A program made the translations under genes and the position numbers. The notes under the pieces were generated by a model. That model was not told the DNA's origin, did not search any database, and was given only the letters and a program-made list of their open reading frames with translations. A DNA stretch of 64,000 nucleotides from Ehretia macrophylla (taxonomy: Eukaryota; Streptophyta; Magnoliopsida; Boraginales; Ehretiaceae): positions 10,833,501 to 10,897,500 of the forward strand of contig CM075765.1 in assembly GCA_037974665.1 (NCBI GenBank), in the 5' to 3' direction. Positions 50,702 through 61,901 of the stretch are shown here, one piece after another (positions within the stretch are counted from its first letter, which is position 1; the number at the start of each line of letters is the position of its first letter).

Positions 50702-51902
50702 TCAATACCCAAACGAAACCAACTTATTGTTGAAAAATATCTTTAACTTCACATTATCATGGAAGTCATTACTCCTAGGCGTATTTGAGATGAGTCTATT
50801 TCTCATTTTGCAAGATTTATTCTATATATGATGTATCAAAAGCACAAGATTTTCGTTCCATATATTATGCTTCATCATATGGTTCACACTAAGAAGAGTG
50901 ACAATTTGCTAGCTTATGGCATGCCCTTGTATCATATACTTGAAATGATGGATGTTGGAACTGTTGGTGGTGTTGGAGGGTTAAACAATCACACTTATTT
51001 CCTTAATGCTGGCACTCTTCAACGAATGGTATGAACATTCTTAATCATTAGATTGTGGAAATGTCTGACATGGTTGATAAAGGTGATGAGGGTGGAGATG
51101 AGGGTATGACTGATGCACCTCGAGAATGTGGTGATCTTGAAAGTGATAAACAAGGGAAAAAGATAGGTGAATCAGAAGATGATCCTATCATGGTTCAAAT
51201 TCTTGTGAAGAAAAGAAACAAAAACAGGGAAGATGCAAGTGTTGGCCCAAGTGGTTTTGGAGGGCAAAGTGCCTCAACCAACATTCCACAAATAGGTTCT
51301 GATGCAGTTCTCCTCTATCTCAAGAGGCTTGAAAGTAAGATGGACGATGGCTTTGATGCCCTCTCCAAGAGGATTGACACATTGAAACCAAATTTAATGG
51401 GAGGCTTGGCATTATTAAAGATAAAGTGAATCAGATTTATGCTCGTATGCCCGACTTGTGACTTCGATGCTGCTGTCAACTTTGTTTTCCCTTTCTTTCT
51501 TTTTTTCTTTATGACTCTGGTTTTTGAATTAACTACTGGTTTTTACATTCACTGATGTTTTTGCTCTACTGTCTTTTGCTGATTCCAAAGAGGGGGAGAA
51601 ACATGTGCTACATTGCTATGTGATTTAGATGCTGTGTGAATCTGGGTTTATATGCTATGTCATGTTGGCTATGTTTCTTATGCTTTATTACTACTAATCA
51701 ATATGTATGAAACATGTGCTCACATGTTAAATTGAAATATGCTTATATACTATGTTCATACATATACTCTAGGCATATAAAGAATCATGCCCATATTGAG
51801 GGGGACTCTCCAAATTGTAATGAAACTATATCTCTTTAAGTAACATGCATGATGCATAAACTGAGAAGAAGTTGCCTCACATAGATAAATTTTGTCATCA
51901 TC

Positions 51903-51916
51903 AAAAAGTGGGAAAA
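51903..51916 (+). other. C2 polypurine tract
   Basis: AAAAAGTGGGAAAA immediately precedes the 3' LTR start TGTTAGCACA. Confidence 0.8.
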
Positions 51917-53082
51917 TGTTAGCACATATTCTATTTTGGATTTTGATGATAATGTCTAAATTTGTCTTATCTCATTATTCAACACTTTTGCTTAATGCGT
52001 TATATGTGTTTGAGGTGAGTTGAATATGGGAAAGTTTGATTCGTATACAAGAAGAAGATTTTTGAAGATAAAAGATTGAATGAAATGATCAAGCTATCAA
52101 TAAAGTCTTCAAGAATCAAAGAAGTGAAGATCTTGAAGTTCAAGACTTGAAAATGAAGGGATGACATAAGGCGGAGACATGGCGACATAAAGGGTAACGG
52201 CATTGCATTTGTGGTTTGCCTTTAAATTCATTTTAAAGCTCAAAAACATTTTAAGAATGATTTTCTTTCATTTTCAAAATAGGTCTCAAAATGATTTTCT
52301 CGCTTAAACAATATTACTTTTCAAAAAATCATTTTGCAAAATCGTTTCGGATTTTTACAGCAAAAATAACTACTGAAAAAGACTGATCCGGTCGAAATGG
52401 AGTTCAGTAGTAATCCGAACAAGTGACACAATCGAGTGACTCGACCGGATCCACTGAGTTTGAAAATATAGTCATTTTATAACTGTTGGGATCTCTTTCT
52501 ATATATTTTCAAACTACAAGCAATTGTTCTATATCTTTCATATCATCAAAATACATTGCTTAAAACATTTATTGAGCTTTAACTTGCAAATCATTGAACA
52601 TTCAAGAGAGCTTTAAATTGTATCTATTCACTCTTAGAGATAGTCTATTGTATTTATCATTTATTACATCCTTGTTGTGAGATAAACACTTTTATAAGTT
52701 TGAGATATTCATTGTATAGGGAGTGTTTGAAATCTTCTTTGTGGATTCAAAGAAGTGAAGAGGCTTGTACAAACTCTTGTAGAGTCAAGAGGTCTTGTAG
52801 TATTGGTTTGTGTTCACCAACTTGTGAAGAAGCATTACTAGTGGAGCTAGTAGAAATCCTAAGGGGAGGAAGACCATAGGTGGTGGATTAGATTAGTGAA
52901 CCACCCTAAAATCGACGGCTTCATCTCTTTCACTCTTCTCTTATTACCTCTTTATATTTGTGCATACATAGTGTTTGTTAAATTATTTCAAAGAATTCAC
53001 TAGTTTTATTCATATCTGAAAAAGTAGTAATATTGCCCCTATATCCTAATTCATCCCCCTCTTAGGATATGTTACACTAACA
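51917..53082 (+). repeat. C2 3' LTR (1166 bp)
   Basis: Begins TGTTAG and ends CTAACA, followed by TSD CATAA. It matches 23756-24963 along its length, including the CGAGTGACTCGACCGGATCC-type motif region (52383-52455). Confidence 0.9.
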
Positions 53083-53087
53083 CATAA

Positions 53088-53430
53088 GGACGAAACCATG
53101 GGAAACAAAGACACCCAAATATTCGAAGTTTATCATAGTTGGGAAGTTTGTGAAATAGTGAGTCAAAGGGAGTTTTAAAATTCAGATTGGTAGTTGGCAT
53201 ACAATTTATAAGATAGACTACCATAAAAAAGCCATGTGACAAAAACGACGATAGAAGAGAGGCCGAATGAAGCAGGGTAATACTTATTTTGACGATATGC
53301 CGATGACATCGTTCGGTAGAGCCTACATGTTTGGTAGTATAAGGGGGTGAGACGAGATGTTGAATATCATGAGCTTCAAAAAATGACGAACATACTCACG
53401 AAATGCATCTGGAAGGAAAGTTTAAACCTC
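53088..53430 (-). pseudogene. C1 integrase core fragment
   Basis: Reads SPPYTTKHVGSTERCHRHIV, then PNYDKLRIFGCLCFPW, conserved copia integrase blocks, on the minus strand. It is the upstream continuation of 23755. Similarity stops near 53430, so the 5' part of C1 is lost. Confidence 0.82.
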
Positions 53431-54729
53431 TTGCTTATTGATAACTCTTTCATTTGTTTTGATGTTGTTCTTACCTTTGCTAACACGCTTGCAGGAAAAT
53501 AAAACCTTAAAACATACATGTTCAATCTAATTTTATGTGTTTCTATTTATTATGTATGGATGGTAACGAATGCCCATATCTTTAAAAATGAGGTGTCCAC
53601 TGAGGAACAACTCATGATAAAGATTCGATAGGACAAATTTTCCTAAATACAAATACAAATGGATATTTTGTCAATAGAGCTACCTTTGATATTGACTTGA
53701 GCTAGATGTTGAATTTTAGTTCTTGTTAGGCTAAAATCATTTTCCTTTTTTTATCTCTTGATCATTGAGTCCGTTGTATATTCTCATTGATAAACTCTTG
53801 TAAATCTTTTCTTTATGAAATGCATACTTTTGCTTGCCTAGCAAAAAAAAAAAGTTAGCATTCTTTAGTGCTTTAGATTGAGACAAACTGATAATAAATT
53901 CAAAGACTTCGGATGATAAATTAAAACGATGAATGGTCTAGATGACAAATTAATTTTTTTTTAAATAAATTTTTCCTTTGAATTTTGGTAATTGTATATG
54001 ACATGTATAAAACGAGAAAAACGATAGTTGCCAAATTTAAAATATAACTTTAGAGCTCAATTCAGTGGCAGAGCCACGTTTAGCACACCTTGACTTAAAA
54101 AAAGTTAGTTTTTTTTTCTTTTCGTATTGAAAGAAAAAAAATAATTATATTAGACCTATCTCAGTGTATGAGCACTATTGCTAACCATAGGAGTGTTATC
54201 TTTGTGTTGGAGATATGTCCATCAAGTCAATCTTCTAGTGAAGAATAACAAGGTATACCTTATAATCAGCAATTTTTGTATATAAAATTTTAAAATAATA
54301 AAAGTATCATCTGGCATTTCTTTATCATTTATATGAATAATCCTTTTTTTTTTTTTGCTTCCGTGAGAGTTATGAGTAAATAATAAAGCCCATGAAATTG
54401 TCAAAACAGGGTCGAACCATAAGAGTTATGGTAAATAAGAGTCAACAACTGAGACTTTCCTAGAGATGTTCTAGGTCATAGGATTTATTGAGATTGGACA
54501 TTGATAAATCTGTCAAGACTCATATATAGTTAGCTCTACCTTAGAGGTGTGATTAATCTTATTAATTACTAGTGTGAGACACTTAGGCTAATGCTTAAGT
54601 GCATATGAGCATATATATACCGAACATGATTCGTCAAGAACACCTAATGGGAGGTTCATCTACTAAGTCAATTAGTATGTTTTAAGGTTATAGTTATACA
54701 AAATACTCCTTAAACTCGGGAACAACATA
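53431..54729. other. Spacer with possible LINE tail and lone hAT end
   Basis: An A run at about 53843-53854 after an AT-rich stretch could be a truncated LINE 3' tail. A lone hAT-like end (CAGTGGCAGAGCCACG) starts at 54063 without a partner. No coding region. Confidence 0.4.
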
Positions 54730-55140
54730 CACTACAAGAAAAAAGAAGGCGGACGATGGATCAAATATGTTGTTCTTCCATCGCCCTTTAGGGACGGGAG
54801 ACGGAATGATTACAGATTTTGGCCTGTTGCTTCAAGGCTCGTAGCTAATTTGGTAATCTATCGCCTTTCCATTGCTAACTTTGAAAATTAATTCATAATT
54901 ATTTTTTGGGTATCCATTGCCAATTTGTTGTCAAATTAATTTTTTATTTTTTTAACTATTTTATTATCTTCCTCCGCCAAATTAATTTTTTATTTTATTA
55001 ATTTCTGTCACCATATTAATTTTTTGTTTTTAAATAATTTATTAATTTTCATCTCCATGTAAATTTTTTATTTTTAATTATTTTATTAACTTCGATCGCT
55101 AATATGTTGCCCTATTTCCGTCGTCATTCCGTCACCAATT
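54730..55140. mobile_element. CACTA-like terminal region
   Basis: CACTACAAGAAAAAAG at 54730 matches the CACTA (En/Spm) terminus. Subterminal CCATCGCC and TTAATTTTTTATTTT words repeat towards 55140. The opposite terminus was not found. Confidence 0.5.
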
Positions 55141-56198
55141 AATTTTTTGTTTTTTTAAAAAAATATTTAAATTTAAAAAATAAAAATATAGAATGTACAA
55201 AATAAAAATACTATTATTTACAAAAAAACTAAATTTAAATCTAGAAATAATAATATTTACAAAAATGTAAAATATTGTACAAAATTAATTTTCAAAATTA
55301 CAAAAATCCTAAAATCTATTGATTATCTTGGCCTTGCAAGACCTTAGAGAATCATAAAGACTCTTCAAAGTCCAACAACAACCGCCTCTTGCTATGAAAA
55401 ATAAAAAGTGAATTAGATTCCAAGTTGAATTAGTTGCATTTGAGCATAAAAAAATGTATTTTTATCAAATGTGAAGTATTCTACCATCAATGCTACTGCC
55501 ATGCGGGTTTTTTTTTGCATATATGGAAAACAATTAGATATTATAGTTGCCTGAGCTCCACTGTCAACAAAAGCCTGAAATAAAAGGAGCATAATATTTC
55601 ACTTAATTAAAAATATAGAAGAAAGATTGGCAAATAGGATTAAAGGAGCAGAATTTTAACAACTCACTAATTGAGTTCCAAGTAATAGTTCAAAGAATTT
55701 GCTATCATTGTTCTTGGACAACATCTATGAGGCATCTCCATCACTACATGTTTTTCTTCTGGTTAAATTTGTTGATTTGGCACAAGTGATTGACAACTAG
55801 CATACCAATCAAAATTAAAGTCATTCTATTGTGTGAAATGCATAAATGATGTAGTTGATAACCTCTCTTGCTTCCAAACGTAATGCTTATGTAGACTAGC
55901 ATTTGCAATGTCAGTGCATAAAGACAGTTTTGACATTTCAAATTTGGCTAATCGGGTCTATGTCTAGTGGGCTGGTTGAGAAGGGTTGTTTCCCAGGTTA
56001 GCAAAAAAGACTTGTAAAGTTTTCTAATTCCCTTATGCTATGAGAAGAAGAAAAAGAAGAAAAGATGGCTTCAAGATCTCATCTTCTATTTTTATTTTCA
56101 TGATTCAGTGAACGTATCTACAACAACAATCAGAATATGTTTCAAATAAGTCCAACACTAAAAAGTTTAAGATAAAACATTATTAAATTTGACACATA
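55141..56198. other. AT-rich spacer
   Basis: No coding region or clear repeat boundary. It may include the interior of the CACTA-like element. Confidence 0.35.
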
Positions 56199-56600
56199 AT
56201 ATCACATTACCAAACCAAACCAAGCTAAGCCTTGTCCCACTAGATAGGATCGGCTATATGGATCATGCGACACTATATGTTCTTGTCGAGAACCATCTCC
56301 TCTATAAGCTTCATACATGTAAGGTGTCGTCTAATTGTCTCCATCCAAGTCATCTTACGTCTACCTCTACCCCTCTTCTGGTGTACTATTTCTAAACTTT
56401 CGCACCTTCTAATAGGTGCCTCGACAGGTCGTCTTCTGACATGGCCAAATCATCTCAAATGATTTTTTCTCATCTTATCCTCAATCGAGGCCACTCTTAC
56501 TCTTCCACATATCACCTCATTTCTAATCTTGTCCTTTCTAGTTTTGCCATACATTCATCTCAACATTCTCATCTCAACCACTGACATTTTATGAGACACA
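56199..56600 (-). pseudogene. RTE-clade LINE RT 3' fragment
   Basis: The minus strand reads RNEVICGRVRVASIEDKMRK (near 56500), then FGHVRRRPVEAPIRRC (near 56430), RGRGRRKMTWMETIRR (near 56350) and ADPI-WDKA near the end. These are the typical C-terminal blocks of plant RTE LINE ORF2. The tryptophan before FGHV is now a stop. Only the last 130 or so residues are present, a 5'-truncated copy. Confidence 0.75.
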
Positions 56601-56894
56601 TAACATCACATTATTGCAATAATTTTTTTTCATTTTGTGTTCAGTTTCCAAAAGATCCTTAACATTTTCAGCAATAAACAACTAACTTCAAACCTCAAAA
56701 TGGAAGTTAAATTAAGAAGAAAATTCAAACTTTTACTTCCAATAGTCATTATTAAGATGATTATCTTCCTCATCCAAAAAAGTCCATCTGTAAAACAATA
56801 AAGCTCAATCTTTTCAACTAAAAATGATCATCCAAATAATCTCTAAAACAACAAGATTTGAAACGAAACAACACATTACACACATACACACACA

Positions 56895-56944
<50 letters not shown>

Positions 56945-57160
56945 CACACACATAAAAACCTTATACATGCATATATATAGACAACTCACACACGCATCCA
57001 TATATATATACACATGCACACACAAAGCTTACCCTGATGAAAAAAAGATGAAAGAGAACTAATCACTGACCTAATAAAGCATAAAGAGAAAAATAGAGAG
57101 AAATAGCTTAGTTTGTGTGTCTGTGAGAGAGAGATAGGAGACTGAAAATAAATTATTATT
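56601..57160. other. Spacer around the microsatellite
   Basis: AT-rich, with no coding region; an AG-rich tract lies near 57120. Confidence 0.4.
56871..56952. repeat. (CA)n/(TA)n microsatellite
   Basis: About 80 bp of almost pure CA with a few TA interruptions. Confidence 0.95.
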
Positions 57161-57485
57161 TTTTGTTAGATTCGTGGAGACATCTTTGTCGTTAGATGGG
57201 GCAGTGGGATGTCATCTTGGCTGTTGGATGGCACAAGTGTGATGTCAAATTCCACTAATATAAACTAAAGTTTGTTTTTGTCCAATTTTCTTTTGCCAGA
57301 TTTGTGGAGACATCTTGACCATTAGATGGGGCAGTGGAATGTCATATTAGTCGTTGGATAGGGCAAGTGTGATGTCAGATTCCATTAATATAAACTAAAG
57401 TTTTTTTTTTTGTCAAATTCATGGAGACATCTTGCTCGTTGGATGGGGGCAAGTGTGATGTCAAATTCTACTAATATAAACTAAG
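57161..57485. repeat. Tandem repeat, about 2.7 units of about 120-130 bp
   Basis: Units start near 57161, 57291 and 57409. Each contains TGGAGACATCTT, GATGGGG, AAGTGTGATGTCA and ACTAATATAAACTAA-type blocks, the third being shortened by an internal deletion. Confidence 0.85.
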
Positions 57486-57612
57486 GGCATTATAGTCATG
57501 AAAAAAAACGTATAATATTATTAACACATGGTACAAGCACTTCACAACATTGGACGAACTACAAATATGCATGTGTGGACACTTTTAACCCTGCATATTC
57601 TTTTATTATATA

Positions 57613-58101
57613 GGCTCTGTTTGTTTGCCGTAAAATATTTTCCAGTAAAAAATGGTGGGCTACTTTTTGGAGATTTTTCGATGTTTGATGACACTGAAAA
57701 ATTAGTCAACTGGATAATGTTTTCTGGTCAAATATTACGGCTAGTACAAAGTTTGAAAAAATATTTTTATATTCTTTGGGAAAGGAAAATATTGTTCATA
57801 AGTTAACCACCCCTATCTCGTACCCTACCCCCACCCACCCATTGCCCCTACCCACTCACCCCCTCCACCCTCACGATAGATATATATTTATGTGAATATT
57901 TTTTTTTTTATAAATCTCATGTCAGAAAATATTTTTCATTGTACATCCAAACACCATAAAATATTTTCCAGTATTCTATTTTTCAGAAAAATATTTTCCC
58001 CTAACAAGTTATTTTACGGCAAACAAACGGAGCTCAGGAAAATATTTTCCTATGAAAACATTTTCTACAAATAAGTTATTTTATGGCAAACAAATGGAGC
58101 C
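57613..58101. mobile_element. TIR element (MITE) with a duplicated right end
   Basis: The left end GGCTCTGTTTGTTTGCCGTA pairs with the inverted end TTATGGCAAACAAATGGAGCC (58081-58101). A second inverted end lies inside at 58006-58034 (TTACGGCAAACAAACGGAGC). No long TSD is evident. Confidence 0.75.
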
Positions 58102-58253
58102 ATAGTAAAGATAAAGGTAAAGATATATAAGCCTTTATTTTAATTCATATGTTAAAATTTTTAAGAAAAAAAAATAAAGGTAGAAGATCTGAGTTTAGGC
58201 TGGCCCAACTCCGTAGTGAGCTTAGTTTTTAAATATTATGTGAATATAAACAA

Positions 58254-58328
58254 GGCTATGGAGATGCCATATAAATTTGGCTACAAAGTTGCCATATAAA
58301 TTTGGCTACAAAGTTGTCATATAAATTT
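58254..58328. repeat. Three tandem 25-bp units
   Basis: Three copies of GGCTACAAAGTTGCCATATA-AATTT, the first diverged. Confidence 0.9.
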
Positions 58329-58524
58329 GGTGTTTAAGTATTATATTTATGAGAAATATAAAAAAATACTTTTTTCTGTGTTGTCTTTTTTTTTTTTTTT
58401 TAAGAAAATACTTTTTATAACTTCAATGTCCCTGTATTAAGTAGTTTGTTTAATTTGGAACTTAGAAATATTCAATTTGAGATTTTGGGTTGTTCAATGT
58501 GCTTGAAAGGAGATAATTTTTTTT

Positions 58525-61500
58525 GGAGAAATATCACTCCACCCCCAGTGATATACAAAACTATCACGCTATCTCATGTATTTACAAAACTATTACAAAC
58601 CCCACTGTATTTTTAAAAAAACCTCATACTATCCCCCTCTATGACATTTTTACCATTTTATAATTTATATATGTATTTTTTCTTTTTTCTTTTTATTTTC
58701 ACATATTTTTTATTTATACTAAAAAAATTAAAAAAATTTAAATTTCTTTTCAACTTCTCCCATCCCCCAACCTTACCCACACCCCCACCCCCACCCCCTC
58801 ACACTACCTGTAACGCCCTGATCTCTCACGAGACTGAAGGCTCTAATAACCATGCTATTCTCAACCCAATTCCAACCCGATCACAAAATTTAGAAAAAAT
58901 GGACGGAGTTTCCCCTGTTTATAGGGCAAACAATTTACTTGCACACAACATATAAATGGACCAGTACCGTGTCCAAACATACAACAACTCTTCAAGGTCA
59001 TCCGAGCCTTGGTTCACAACAAAAGTTCACAATCAAATGTACATTTCCGAATACAAAGACTAACCTACTCTTCCTTAAAGTCACTACATCCATGCGTTGA
59101 ATATAAACTATGCTATCCTATTACATAAGCTATGAAATCAAACTACCCTAATGATCTAATTAACTTGAATTACATTACTTATACTTTGAATACATACACC
59201 TCATCAAAAGAACATCTTTCTAGCATTTTACAATTCATGCTACATAACACGTTATGCATTCTTTCAAGCACGAACTATCATGAAACACGAACTTCACTTC
59301 CTTTGGCTATAACCTGAAAGATTCATGATGAGGAGTGAGTATACAAATAATGTATACTAAGTGAGGGATGGGAACAGTATACGGGAAGCATTTATAAGGG
59401 GATTCGTGCAATGCAACAGTTATGTAAGAGTAAAACCATTAAACGATTAACATGAAAAATAAGAGACAGTGAACACTAAAATGTCACACATTAAAAAGGA
59501 TACGATTCACTTTAATCCCAAACACTCCAAAATTCACTTGATCTTCAATCACGAACCTCGATCAATGTACCGGTATAAACCCCAAACACTCCAGTGGGTG
59601 TACTCCAGATGTACCCCAAAAATCCTACGACCCAACACCCCCTGGCAATTACCAGACCAGGCGAGTGAGGGACTCGAGCAAGGAGATCGAATATCCACTG
59701 GCAAGCCCGTTACCGCCCAGTCGATATCCAATACATTCGCCCCTTACGCTATGGTTGCGCAACCACTATGCAATGCACTTAATGACAATGACAATATGAC
59801 AATAATATGAAGCGATATGAAGCAAAATAATAAATGAGGAACAATAAAGTAGGTCGCCTTAAGAAATCAATGAATTACAAGCAATAACATTAAAATGACC
59901 GATTGGGCACAAAGATATAAAAATCATAATTTTTCACAGAACCTTACCAAAAACTCACATAAACCTTAGGATTACATTTAAGCATACTATAAACCAGTAC
60001 AAGGCAATGTAAGTGCTAAAAACCCTCAACTCCACTTTTTCCCTTTGTTAACATAGGCTATTTAGCTTCTAATCGGAAGACAAGATTCTCATTTCACAAA
60101 CGAACTATCCTATCCTCCAACCCTCACATTATGGCACTCTTTAAACCCTTAAGTCCACCCGATAGCCCTCGTTTCCTACAAAACACCGATTTTTCCCTTT
60201 ATGCATTTGAACTACACATACCCTAACCGATGCCCAAACAAGCGTTAGAAAAGTACATTTAACACCTATATACCCTAAGAACACTAGATATACCGATCAA
60301 CTCAATCTGAATTCGCTTTTACCCTGAAATCCCTTTGTTACCTAAGCTAAATTTGTATTTTTAACCAAGGCTTAAGTAAACTAAGTCCATTCAACTACTT
60401 TTATATGTTTATTAACATCTCTAGCATCTATAGGAAGCAAGAAATCAATCCAATAAGCAACTTTTTAACAAAACCCTAAAATGACACTATTCATCATCTT
60501 TTCCAACTCACCCTTTGCTAAAGTTCTAAAGCCAAAGCATAAAACTAACAAAAACACATCTCTATAGCATGTAGACAACATTTATGATCACATTTGACCA
60601 TTTCATTGGCTAATATTGACAAATCTAAAAATTCAAAGTGATGGCATAAACATTAAAAATGCACAAAAATGTTAAATCCCTCACTACAATCACATAGAAC
60701 AAGCAAAGATGAAGTGTTTTGATGGTTTAAAATCCTTGGAACAAGCTTGGAAGATCAAATTGAGAAAAATTGGCAAGAAAAATACTATTTTCGTAATAGG
60801 ATTTTTTGGCTGATTTTTAGCCTTTTTTTGGCTTATTTGAGCATTTTTTTGTATTTTTTGTGTTTTGTTTAGTATATATACGTGTAGGATGATTATATGG
60901 GTTGATGGGTTAGATATTGGGTTTGAGTTGTGGGTTAAAATGGGTTTGAGCTTGGGTGTATTAGAATAAATGTAAGAAAACTTCTTTAAACCCAAAATAA
61001 TACATAGTTTTACTATTCATATAATATCAATATATTTTTGCAAATCACTCGTCACATATGCAATGAATATAATTTTTGTGAACGTAGGCTAATTATAAGT
61101 TAAGTAGTAATAGAAAAATATGAAATCCGGGAAATAAGATAATAAATTTTTTAGTCCAGATTCATTTTAATAGAAAACTCTAAATGCAAGTTTTACTAAA
61201 AATTTTATGATGAACATAATTTGAATGCTCATTTATTATTTACTAAAGTAAATAAACTCAAAATTTTGATATTTAAAAATAATTTAACAAATATTAGCAC
61301 ATGGAGAGCAAATAAACAATTAATAGCATTTTATAGGAAAAGTAGGCATTTAAGAAAATATTTGCACACATAAATGCACATGAATGAAAAATGTATGCAC
61401 TGAGAGCTGGGCGCCACACTACCCGCCCCCCCCAACCCCACCTCCACCCTCCCAACCCCTGCTGCTCTCCGTCGAGCAGCGCTGTTGCTCTCCGCCGAGG

Positions 61501-61901
61501 GCAGCCCGCTGCTGTTTCGACGAGAACAGCAGCGATGCTGCTCCGTTAAAGCAACAAGGGATGAGGGTAAGGGGTGGGGTCGGGTGTGACGAGAGATGTG
61601 GGGAGGTAGAGGTAAAGGTGGAGGTGGGGGTGGGGGTGGGGGTGGGGTTGGGGTTGGGGGTGGGAGAAGATGAAAAAAATTAATTTAAAAAAAAAATATT
61701 TTTAGTATAAATAAAAAATAGGTGAAAATAAAGAGAAAAAAGAAAAAACACATATATAAATTATAAAAGGGTAAAAATGTCAAGGGGGGGGGGGTAGTGT
61801 GGGATTTTTCTAAAACTACAGGGGGGTTTTTGATAATATTGTAAACACAAGAGGGTAACGTGATAGTTTTGTATAACACAGAGGGAGGAGTGATTTTTTC
61901 C
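58525..61901. mobile_element. Foldback/long-TIR element, split by solo LTR e
   Basis: The left arm (58525-58803) and right arm (about 61560-61901) are inverted copies, with outer tips GGAGAAATATCACTCC and GGAAAAAATCACTCC (read inward). The loop (61424-61560) is GC-rich with CTGCTG/CAGCAG words. Flanks are T-rich, so the TSD is ambiguous. No transposase; the ORFs in the arms are low-complexity. Confidence 0.78.
58809..61418 (-). mobile_element. Solo LTR e inside the foldback element
   Basis: 2610 bp from TGTAACGCCCTGATCTC to GGGCGCCACA, flanked by a perfect TSD CTACC (58804-58808 and 61419-61423). Same family as LTRs a-d and remnant f, with AAGCCCGTTACCGCCCAG near 59703. Confidence 0.92.

Larger units (their letters stand above)
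36743..51429 (+). pseudogene. C2 env-position (third) ORF, split by two insertions
   Basis: It starts MASKNKQARNKRQG at 36743, reads to HWA at 36823, resumes at 37357 (SPESFSKQDVIWGKLLDD) and runs to about 37730. After C3 it continues at 50707 with KHKIFVPYIMLHHMVH near 50850 and an acidic, coiled-coil-like tail (LKRLESKMDDGFDALSKRI near 51340). This resembles the plant SIRE/Maximus third ORF, a 'putative plant transposon protein' type. Its function is unproven; the name env-like reflects position only. There are stops near 37703 and 51030. I see no convincing signal peptide or membrane span. Confidence 0.7.
23756..53082 (+). mobile_element. Copia C2, SIRE/Maximus type, with env-position ORF
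   Basis: The outer LTR ends TGTTAG...CTAACA are flanked by a perfect TSD CATAA (23751-23755 and 53083-53087). The internal order is PBS-like site, gag, protease, integrase, RT, RNase H, then a third ORF before the 3' LTR. That order and the 1.2-kb LTRs fit the SIRE/Maximus lineage. It is interrupted at least four times and carries many stops, so it is inactive. Confidence 0.9.
16552..53430 (-). mobile_element. Copia C1, oldest host of the nest, in four pieces
   Basis: Minus-strand Ty1/copia pol recovered in order integrase (53430-53088, then 23755-23671), linker and RT (21671-20412), RNase H (17353-16552). The pieces are separated by the SIRE-type element C2, a hAT element and solo LTR c. 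Gag, protease and the first part of integrase are missing beyond 53430, and no LTRs were recognised, so C1 is a truncated relic. Confidence 0.85.

Noticed and set aside
36743..51429. Reading the third ORF of C2 as a viral envelope gene
   Set aside because: No signal peptide, membrane span or fusion-protein feature is visible; only its position resembles env.
56871..56952. Regular repeats as a CRISPR-like array
   Set aside because: It is a dinucleotide microsatellite without spacers, in a plant genome.
61384..61683. 99-residue ORF rich in Gly/Val
   Set aside because: It lies in the loop and low-complexity arm of the foldback element and starts within solo LTR e.
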